64,000 bases of DNA, taken from contig CM030939.1 in NCBI GenBank assembly GCA_018136815.1, positions 4,271,419 through 4,335,418 of the forward strand, written 5' to 3'. A model generated the notes under the pieces. That model was given only the letters and a program-made list of their open reading frames with translations, was not told where the DNA came from and searched no databases. The stretch comes from Isochrysis galbana. Its lineage: Eukaryota > Haptophyta > Isochrysidales > Isochrysidaceae. Within the stretch, counting starts at the first letter, position 1; the number at the start of each line of letters is the position of its first letter. This document shows positions 1 through 8,479 of the stretch, piece by piece. Made by a program: the position numbers and the translations under genes.

Positions 1-60
1 TCCAAAACATTCTACATTCTCCGGTCCCAAGATATCTTGTGGGGGGTCTCTCCGCACACG
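1..60 (+). repeat. Fragment of the retroelement 5' region
   Basis: The first ~60 bases closely resemble 54820-54875 (shared TCCAAAACATTCT and CTCCGGTCCCA, then GTGGGG GTCTCTC blocks), the upstream part of the Ty3/gypsy element later in this window. It is cut off by the window edge and joins hAT-derived sequence on its right. It is seen as DNA similarity only. Confidence 0.4.
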
Positions 61-485
61 CGCATTCAACCCGGCGTTTGCATACGGGCGGGTCGATGAG
101 CTTTGGGTGCGGCGTCTTAGTTAGCGCCTTGGCATGCTTTGCTAATATCTGCGATGTGAGTAATGGGTTGCATCGAGAGCTCTCTTCCTACCTACTTTCC
201 TGGCAAGGTACTCACATCGACCATTCCTCCGACGTGGAAAGTTTTTCAAGAGACGTCCTAGTCCTAGCATTGTGGGCATCCAACCACTCGAATGGGCATT
301 GGCTGCTCGAATAACCTTTTGCCTCTCTCCGCTAATTCTGCTTCGTGTGAGCGCGTGTTCTCTTTGATGCAGTGTTCGTTTGGTGCTCTCATCGGGACCG
401 GTCGTTGTCGGATCAATTGGAAGTGTCGGTGATGTTGCGATACAATCGCAACAAACGCAAGAAAGAAAGAAAGAGGGCTCTTTGA
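60..485 (+). pseudogene. Decayed hAT transposase C-terminal end
   Basis: Conceptual translation matches the C-terminal part of the intact hAT transposase at 39834-42414. It includes a CFANICDVSNGL-like stretch, a LWASNHS stretch and the hATC dimerisation block SANSASCERVFSLMQCSFGA, and it ends with VMLRYNRNKR before a stop at 483-485. The match jumps between frames at about 300-325 and again near 390, so the reading frame is broken at least twice. The strong block around CERVF contains the Glu of the hAT catalytic triad. It is a remnant of a different, diverged member of the same family, not a duplicate of the intact copy. Confidence 0.75.
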
Positions 486-1084
486 CGCGCTCTATGTGAC
501 ATATTGGCGTTTTTTAATATGTAATATGTTGAGCAACCTAAATACGCATACCATATACAAAGCTTTTACTAATGGATATTTTCTGGATGTTTGGGCTTTC
601 CAATGGATATATTGTAGATATTTTGCATGGATATTTGGGCGTCTTTTGAGGGATACTTGTGCTTACCCCTACATCTCATCTCCCACTCACACCCAGCCAC
701 GCCACAGCCACAGCTTCACTTCGCCCACCACATAGATAGTGCGATTTGGAGGTAGATAGCCTAATATCTAGATAGTAGGCTAATATATTCACAGCCTTAT
801 TTATTGGTTATTGGTAATAGCTAATAAATAGCCTCCACTTCAATCAACCTCAACTAGGCAACCAGGTGCCGGGTGACGACAAAGGAATGTTACAGTTACA
901 GTTACAGGTTTGGATGCCGCCGACTTAGGCGAATAATTGTTGCTGGCCTATTTCTTTGACGCTTGAGCACATTTCAGCCTCGAAGGTAAGCTTGTACCTT
1001 TCTCGGGCACGGCAACGATTGGGAGAATCAAGGTTTCGCCTTCGCCTTTGGACTTGGCGATGGGGGAGCGTCAGAGTTTTATTG
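486..1084. other. hAT end-like DNA and unassigned intergenic sequence
   Basis: From 565 to 650 the DNA carries repeated GGATAT(T) motifs (GGATATTTTCTGG, GGATATATTG, GGATATTTGGGCG). They match in kind the subterminal ATATCC motifs of the intact hAT element, as expected for the end of the broken copy at 60-485. I found no matching 21-bp terminal repeat. From about 740 to 1084 there is AT-rich then mixed sequence with no supportable gene. Confidence 0.4.
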
Positions 1085-1240
1085 TTGTGTTAGTATAACC
1101 TTAGTCCTGCGGGACCGTAGCCCTTCGACGGCAACGGAGCCCCTACCCCGCGATGGGGCTGTGCGCGGTTGGCGCATGGCTCGTCCGGTGTATGTGGCTA
1201 GAGTAGAGAGAGGGAATGCTAGCCAACAAGATGTCATACG
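1085..1240. repeat. Dispersed repeat, inverted copy of 26280-26430
   Basis: The segment with CGACGGCAACGGAGCCCCTA, CCCCGCGATGGGG and TGTATGTGGCTAG reappears as its reverse complement at 26290-26430. The two copies are clearly related but have diverged by substitutions and small indels. No coding potential is evident. Confidence 0.6.
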
Positions 1241-1450
1241 ACGCTATAAATAAGTTCTAACGGAGTTTCTCATCAAGGAATTTTTCTTCCACTGGTCGGA
1301 GGCGGGCCGTGCGTCGGCAGCGCGCTGCCGTGAATGCTGCTCCCTACTTCCACGCGGCCCAGCTCTCCAGGGAAGGCCTCCTCGAAGTGGGCGAGGAGGG
1401 TGATCCTGAGCGCGCTGCCGCCAAACGTGCGCCTGGGAGCCAACCGGGTG

Positions 1451-2889
1451 ATGCGGTCGCGCGATGGCCAGCTGATGCTCCTGCTGCTGCTCGCGCTCAG
1501 CCTCGGAACAGGTGGAGTCCTATGGCTACACGCGGGCCTTGAGCCAGAGCGCTGCGACGACGAGCACAGCGAGTGAGCTAGCGCTAGCCGAAAGACACTG
1601 GACCAAAAAGCACCCGTTGCCGTGCCATGGACGCCCACATCGAGCTCACACTGCTGTGGCAATTTTTTCTCAGGATCCTCCGCCCTTGCACAGGTGCGAG
1701 AGATGGGCACGTATGGGCGAGTGCGGCCGAAACCCGAGCTTCATGAGAGCAGAATGTCCCGCCTCCTGTGGAACGTGTCACCTTCGTAAGGTGGCTCCCA
1801 GACCAGAATTGCTTCACATCGTGAGCAAGTCTGGGGCCTCGCCATTACCAAGTCCGAATCTTGACCGAACGTTCGAGGCAATGGCTCTCAAAGATGGGAG
1901 GACTATTGAAGAAGGGAGTGTACCATCAAGGAGTGAGGTGTCAGGTCTACGCACAATACCGCAAGGCCATCCACTTGGTATTTTTTGTACCGGGAAGGAC
2001 AGCGGTGCACCGCTCCGGCTGCCAGTCTCCCGTGTGAACGACAACTACTGTGACTGTGCAGATGGGCAAGACGAACCTACAACTCCAGCATGCTCGGGAC
2101 TTGTACCCATTCGGCCGTTTGCCCAAACAGTAAGATCTCCGGCATCGGCCACGGCAGAAGGCGTTGGCACTGCTGAGTTGAGGGCGCTACTGTTCCATTG
2201 CCCGCGCTTTGGCCCCAAAAGTGGATTGCCACCCTCGCGTATTGATGATGGTGTGTGCGACTGTTGCGATGGTAGTGACGAAAAGGGCGCTCGAACCCCG
2301 TGCGATGATCACTGTGCTGCTATGCAGGCACTATCGGACAAGCAAGTCCATGCACGAGAGCAAGCAATTCGCATCAAATTGAAGTACGAGGCACAGGTAA
2401 GGTTGGCAGATGGACGGCTGTACAGAAGGTCGCCCACACACATTCTCGAATTTAACATCCACTCTCTCTTCCTTGTAGGTCGCTGCGTCTCCGCACCTCC
2501 TGGATGAGGCCGGCGGCCCCAGGCTCGTAAGCGCTGCTGCCACTGCACTCGGGGCCTTGGCAGGTCGTTGTTTTACCGCGCGCGACAGAGAGTACAATTA
2601 CGAGTTGTGCCTTTTCGGGAAAGGCGCAACACAACGTGGAAATAATGGAAAGGGCCGGCACTTCTCGCTCGGTCGGAAATGGGAGTGGACAAATCTCGGC
2701 ACAGGCGATGTCCGCGGCATGCGCTCGATTACAGGCGTGATGGAAGGCGGCGATTCTTGCTTTGGTGGAATATCACGATCGTTGACGGTTCACTTCGAGT
2801 GCGGCGAGGTGGAAGCACTTGGACGTATCCTGGAGCCGTCAACATGCGCATATTCAGTCACGTTGAGCACGCCTGCCGCTTGTCAATAG
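1451..2889 (+). CDS. Glucosidase II beta-like ER lectin with N-terminal ShK-type domain
   Basis: Three exons, 1451-1572, 1694-2396 and 2479-2889, give a 411-aa protein. Introns start GTGAGC and GTAAGG and end CAG and TAG, and both junctions keep frame. Order of domains: signal peptide with a poly-Leu core; a six-Cys ShK-type domain formed across the first junction (CERWARMGEC ... CPASCGTC); two LDL-receptor-A-like Ca-binding repeats (NDNYCDCADGQDE and DDGVCDCCDGSDE); and a C-terminal MRH domain (ends EPSTCAYS, TPAAC) with the Gln, Arg, Glu and Tyr expected for mannose binding. In known family members this subunit brings glucosidase II to N-glycans in the ER. It is short for the family: the acidic coiled-coil middle and a C-terminal HDEL-type signal are absent. 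An alternative ATG lies at 1475 and an in-frame one upstream at 1334. Confidence 0.82.
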
Positions 2890-3569
2890 TGCAGTCATAC
2901 CTAGTGAATTTTGAGTGTGGTTGTGATGAGTGGTGAAGGGCTGTGGCTGCTGTGTGTGTTGGTGTGGAGGGGCTGTGCATGGTAGTAACATGTGAAGTAC
3001 AAATGGAAGGGGGCGCAGGGCAGATGGAGGGACACGAACGGGGGAGGCACGTGCGGACGAGGGCGAGACCGAGGGTTCGGTCTCGGGCAGCATGAGGACG
3101 GGCGGGATGAGCACGGAGAGCACAGGCAGACAGGAAGGGGACGGGAGCGCTCGAGCGGTGGCGCTGATCGCTGTACGAAGGACACGGGGGAAGAGGGTGC
3201 AACTCGAGGTTCCCTTTTTTTGTCACATGGGGGGCACTTGCGAAAAAAACAACCAAACCTGAGGTTGCACCCACTCTGAAGACACTCTGTCGAGTCGAGC
3301 GGAGCCGGAGGGCTCTGAGCCACTCCGTCGCGAGTGGCACCGGCGGTTGGTCGCGGCGCTTTGGCCCTCCTCCCCGCCGGGAGTCGGGTGAATGAAATTC
3401 TGGATGGGGTCGGGCATCCCCATTTGGGTGTCTGGACGGGGAACGAACGGCGAACGAAGGGCTGTGGGGCGATGAGGCGCTCCGGCGCTCCTAGCGGCCC
3501 TAGAGTGTTGGATTGTAAGAGATTGTTATACCTACTAAGAACTCTTCCCTCAGGGAGGGAGCCTAGACT
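2890..3569. other. Intergenic DNA without a supportable gene
   Basis: This is the downstream flank of the glucosidase-like gene. Reading frames are open on both strands only because of GC-rich skew, and none shows a recognisable domain. Confidence 0.5.
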
Positions 3570-4520
3570 GCTTGAGTGCAGCGACGCAGCGAACAACGAC
3601 GGACAACGAACCTGAGAACACCAGGATACACCGACTCACGAACACACCGGAATCATTCACCCAAACCAAGCAAATTATCAAGCAACCGCGACCCCAAATC
3701 ACCGATAACTCAAACACGTCGCGAGAGACGGAGAGAGAGAGCGAGAGAGAGAGAGACTCCGCAGCGACGGCCGGAGCGTGTCTCCCTTGTAACTTCCCAC
3801 GTGGCGGAGAGTCCGAAGGGGAGCGTCATGTCGCGCGACCGCGGCGATCACTTCGGATATAGATCGCAACGAGATATCTTCACGACGGAAGAAATCTTGC
3901 CGTTGAGCGTGAACCTTCTAGACGCTTCTAACGAACAACCCTGAATAGCAACCAAGGGGAAGAAACACCAAAGGGGCCAAGGGCTTGCATGTAACTTGCA
4001 TCAAGGGGAAAGATTCCCTCACCTAAGAAGCGAACCTACACCGATCTCAAGGGGAGATGGCAAATTAAACCTCAAATCTCGAGCGGATAGAGCAACCGAC
4101 TCGCTCGCCAAAACCTTGACCGAGAAGAAAGAAGCAAGGACCTACAAGCCAAGGGTAGCGGACCTAGGGAATGTGAGAGGAAATTTCCGAACGCCAACGC
4201 GAACGCCAAACGCCGGAAGACAACGAAACCCTAACCAGGCTAAGCAGAACCTACGAAGAACAGGCCTGGACGACAACGAAAGTCAGCAAGTCCCAAGAGA
4301 GAACCGGAACCCAACAAGAAAAACGACAAGCCTTGCAAGAAGCTAAACAAGCCTCCTGAAGGTACCCCGAGAGCCTAGACAAGCGCGCAGCGAGCGACAG
4401 GCGACCTGGCTCCTTTGGGTCAAGATTGCCCGAAAGGAGGAAACCTGGAATCTAGACCTGACAAACAGGCTAGACGGAACGAAACGAGAACTCGAATTCT
4501 AGGTCGCTAGGGACGAACCC
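3570..4520 (-). repeat. LTR/leader-like retroelement DNA
   Basis: On the minus strand this carries the motif AGGTTTAATTTGCCATCTCC (about 4050-4074). The same motif recurs at 51105-51128 on the plus strand and, in altered form, at 12795-12875 on the minus strand, both inside copies of the Ty3/gypsy leader family. The rest is purine-rich on the plus strand (GAGA runs at 3728-3760) without coding signal. I infer a related but diverged LTR or leader. Its ends are not defined. Confidence 0.4.
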
Positions 4521-4802
4521 TACCAACCTAGGTGTGCCTGAGCTTCACCGTGTGGCCGCACGGCGAAGGACATGGAAATAAGAGCCTGGAAATCGCATCA
4601 TCTAGGATGAATGCGACACACTCACGGGAAAGGGACGCGCGTCGGGAAAGGGGAAACGCGGGAAAAGAGAGGGATGAAAGGGGGCCGGGAGAACACGGGA
4701 AACACTCAGGGAGGGGAAACGGGGAAGGGAGCAGAAGGGGGGAGGCTTCCGCGGGGGGGGGGGAAGACGAACCTAGATGGCGACGCGAGGAGGAGGCAGC
4801 TA

Positions 4803-5393
4803 TATAAGTACAACTTTTTAACACCGAGGGACTCGTATATGCACTTCAAACACATCCTACATAGGAGGATAGCCACGGCGAACAGATTCGCGGATGACCC
4901 GACGTGCCGCTTTTGCGGTATAGCCCCCGAAAGTTCCACGCACCTGGCCGTATGCATTGCGACGGAGCCCATCTTCGAATTCATAGAAGGACTTCTGGGG
5001 ATCGTCCTTAGGCCGGGCTCTGAAGTAGCCCAACGTCTCTTTTGCTACCAAGTGGACAGGCCTCACCCCTCCTCGGGATACTTGGGTATCCTCGCGTGGA
5101 GGTATATCCTCACGGATTTCTACAACATCCAGTACGGTAACGCGGACGGTAGGTCCGTTAGATCGATCCTTAGGGCAATTCTTACAAGGTACCACCTATT
5201 AGCAACGGCGAAGGTCGGTTTCTTTCAGAGGCTGAAGAAACAACGAAACAACATGGGGCTGCACGCCCCGAGTAACAAACATATTCGGAAAATGATAAGC
5301 CCTCTTTATGAGGTGGACAAAGATTTTAACCTAGAAGTATCGGATGACCTCTTGCAGGCGGCAAGAGGCCTAGATATACGGAACATCACTTGA
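4803..5393 (+). pseudogene. 5'-truncated LINE, C-terminal end of ORF2 reverse transcriptase
   Basis: The translation holds a HILHRRIATANRFADDPTC segment followed by the zf-RVT zinc-binding pattern CRFCG...ESSTHLAVC, typical of the region after the reverse-transcriptase domain of non-LTR retrotransposons. About 195 residues remain, ending at a stop at 5391-5393. The frame is open further upstream to 4611, but that part is purine-rich and looks unrelated. The catalytic reverse-transcriptase core is missing, as expected for a 5'-truncated insertion. Confidence 0.7.
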
Positions 5394-5640
5394 GATGGGT
5401 GTACCGCTGTGGAAAGAATTTGAAGGAAAACGCTGAAGAACTTATGCGACACAAGGGAGAAATGGACTAGCCAAACCCGAGCGAGAGATAAAGCCACAGT
5501 CTCCCGCCCCCTCCACTCCAACTCCTGGCCGAGGCAGTGCGCGCGGCCTCCCCGGAACCGGCTCTCCACTAAAGAGGGAACTGGGGAAGGGGGAGGGGGT
5601 TGTCAGGGGTTAAGGTTGGGTAGAAGGGAGGTCCACAAGC
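5394..5640 (+). repeat. LINE 3' tail
   Basis: The block at 5470-5620 (AGTCTCCCGCCCCCTCCACT ... GGTTGTCAGGGGTTAAG) follows the LINE ORF stop. It recurs as an inverted copy at about 18780-18925. This fits the 3' untranslated tail of one LINE family. Confidence 0.6.
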
Positions 5641-6578
5641 ACACTGCCCCACGCCGCACGTGTAGCGGTGATTTTTAAGAAGATTTTTTTTTGTGCTCAA
5701 AGGGCCCACGGGTGCTCTCGTCTTCTATTTCCAGCGTCGCCTTCCATGTTTGGTTTCTCGGTTAACTTGGGTTCCTCTCACCTCGTTGTTCTAATTCTGG
5801 GTTTCTTCTATTTCGGTTGATTTGTTCGCGGATTTCTCCTATTTCGGTTGCTTTGTTCTCCTTCCATGCCGCTCGTCGAGACGACTCGAATTTAGTCGGG
5901 GAGTGTCGTATTCCATACGATGACAGACTTTTACTTCTAACCGGTGGTTTATTTTAAGCCTCAAGGTCTCGTCGGCGACATTCTACCCCTTCTCTTACTT
6001 TCTTTCGAGGTCATCAAACGTTCCACGACTGTCTTCCGTCTTCCGTCTTCTCTTCATGCATCGGTTGTAGTCTTCCGTCTTCTCTTCGTATATCGGCGGT
6101 AGCTCCACAGCGAGGTCTGCTCTCGTTGTTCCGACTTCTCTGTTTCGCATGTCTGTGCGCCGATGAGTTGCCTTGGTGCCGACGCTTGACAGTCCGCCCT
6201 TAGTGTGGTTAGTTTTCGCCCTGTTTGGTTTAGTTCGTGTGTGTCTGTGTGACGAGGGGTCTTTTTGAGTCCCTGCGTTGTAGTCTCTCGTGTCTACCTT
6301 GGACCTAAGAAGCTCTCATTCTCCTTCTCTCTCTTCCTCTAGCTCGCTAGCTATCCTCGGCCCTACCCTCCAACGCCGCGCGTTGTGAGCCTCCGAACCT
6401 CCGTCTCTCTTCTCGTCCCTCGCACTCGATGGTAGAAGCTGTCAGACCCGACTTCTACTATGACCTCTCAGACATATTCCCGCAAGCAACCACCTACGAC
6501 TCCTTCACGGCCGCGTCAGCTGCCGGCTCGATCGAACGGCCCTCTGCCCACGAGCCAGTAGTCATCGCGTGTTCGACA
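5641..6578 (+). other. Pyrimidine-rich leader-like DNA with a short ORF start
   Basis: 5700-6420 is rich in CTTCTTCCGTCTTC-type tracts and resembles in texture the leaders of the retroelements elsewhere in the window, but I could not align it. An ATG at 6429 opens a short frame (MVEAVRPDFYYDLSDIFPQ...) that runs into the 205-bp tandem repeat. It could be the start of a truncated gag-like gene. No domain is recognised. Confidence 0.25.
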
Positions 6579-7325
6579 GGGGGCGGCGGGCGCGATTGGC
6601 GTGGCTGTGAGGGCGGGATGCCGCGATATGGTGCGCGATGCGGCATCTACTCGGTGAGCGGGCACAAGAACGGCCTCGTGGCGCCGCCGGTCGCGGGTCG
6701 AAGTTGGGCGCTCACGGTGCGTCTTGGGGGCGTGACGTCGTCATCACCGGCGCCCGCAAAGGGCTGATTTCGACGCGGTGCGCGGGGGCGGCGGGCGCGA
6801 TTGGCGTGGCTGTGAGGGCGGGATGCCGCGATATGGTGCGCGATGCGGCATCTACTCGGTGAGCGGGCACAAGAACGGCCTCGTGGCGCCGCCGGTCGCG
6901 GGTCGAAGTTGGGCGCTCACGGTGCGTCTTGGGGGCGTGACGTCGTCATCACCGGCGCCCGCAAAGGGCTGATTTCGACGCGGTGTGAGGGGGCGGCGGG
7001 CGCGATTGGTGTGGCTGTGAGGGCGGGATGCCGCGATATGGTGCGCGATGCGGCATCTACTCGGTGAGCGGGCACAAGAACGGCCTCGTGGCGCCGCCGG
7101 TCGCGGGTCGAAGTTGGGCGCTCACGGTGCGTCTTGGGGGCGTGACGTCGTCATCACCGGCGCCCGCAAAGGGCTGATTTCGACGCGGTGTGAGGGGGCG
7201 GCGGGCGCGATTGGCGTGGCTGTGAGGGCGGGATGCCGCGATATGGTGCGTGATGCGGCATCTACTCGGTGAGCGGGCACAAGAACGGCCTCGTGGCGCC
7301 GCCGGTCGCGGGTCGAAGTTGGGCT
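6579..7325 (+). repeat. 205-bp tandem repeat, about 3.6 copies
   Basis: The unit begins GGGGGCGGCGGGCGCGATTG and recurs at about 6580, 6785, 6990 and 7195. The copies differ by only a few bases, for example GCGCGGGG versus GTGTGAGG at the unit joint and GCGCGATG versus GCGTGATG in the last copy. The fourth copy breaks off at GAAGTTGGGC near 7323. Each unit holds an imperfect palindrome, GTGACGTCGTCATCAC. The period of 205 is not a multiple of three, so the frames change from copy to copy and coding use is unlikely. Confidence 0.9.
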
Positions 7326-8479
7326 CTCTATCCCTTGGCGATTTTAGCGTTGAGCGTCTTCATAGTTTTTGTGATAATTACGTACACATTCAAGTCCATG
7401 AAATCATAGAAGTATTGTATTGCAGTGCGTACAGAACCAGGCTGTATCGACCGTGTTTGCTGGTGATGACCATGGCTTCGTAATGCGCTGCGAGAGGCGC
7501 GCTTGAAGGCCATCGATAAAATTATACCGGAGGGGGCCCGTTGTATATTTCTGCGCGGCTGTCAGAGGCCTGAAATTGAGTATTTTTCGAAAATTTTGCC
7601 GGAGGACCCCGGATTTTTTTTGCTGATCTCTCATACCAGAACCTATAGGGAGCTTATTTAGGTCCTCGTTTGCCCATTACCGAGCGTGCCCTTCGCACCC
7701 CCCTAGTGAGTGACCGGGCTAGCTTCGGGCGGAGGGGGGAGGGGGAGGGAGGGGCGGGGGGCGGGGCGACCCCCAGCCCTGGCCCCTGGGCCTCGGCCCT
7801 TACCAATTCACGCCGCGCACGCAGCCTAGGAGTCCTACTTCATTTCCCCGCCCGCGTCCTTCGATTACCGCGATTACAGCCCTCCCCCGGAGTCGATGTT
7901 TCACTTGGGGTCGCCGGTTTCTAAATGTATGAGGGCTCTACAATCTCCAACTTCCAGATCTTTTTACTTTGGGGAGAGTGTAGTTTGAGTTCCGACTTCC
8001 GTCGCCCGTTATCCCGCAGGTGTTCATTGTAACTGGCGTTGAAGGCGTTGACGTTCTATTTCTAATTTTGTCTCGTGAGAGCTGATATATGAAGAACCCT
8101 TGGAGATTGATTCCTCAGGGACTCCACGAGAGGCGCAGCTCGGTACGATAGAGTGCAGCAAAAAGAGCCGGCACCTCTCTCCAAGCGAGAGGGTGATATT
8201 AAGCGAAAGATGAGAGGAGAACACGTGAGGTTGGAGTCTCAACCCGGCGTGGCTCCGGGCCGTCCTGTACCCCTTCCCGCGCGTGCGCCTCCCCCCCCCC
8301 GCCCCCCCCTCCCGCCCCCCTCCCCCCCCCCCCCCCCCCCCCCTATTGCTCCACCACCCCGGACTCCTCCCTGCCCCGCCCTCCCCTCCTCCCTCTCTGA
8401 GAGGGGTGGAGAGGCGGGGGAGGGGGGTGCTGCGGGGAAAGCGAGGGACAGAGTTGGCCGAGAGACCGGCGGGAGATAG
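7326..8479. other. Intergenic DNA with repeat fragment and C-homopolymer tracts
   Basis: 7628-7725 (CTCATACCAGAACC ... GGGAGCTTATTTAGG ... GTTTGCCCATTACC) is an inverted match to about 25510-25640, inside the foldback element. 8287-8343 holds long runs of C. No supportable gene is seen between the tandem repeat and the ATG at 8480. Confidence 0.5.

Noticed and set aside
6579-7325. Possible CRISPR-like array from regular repeats
   Set aside because: Units are contiguous 205-bp tandem copies with no unique spacers, in a eukaryotic setting.
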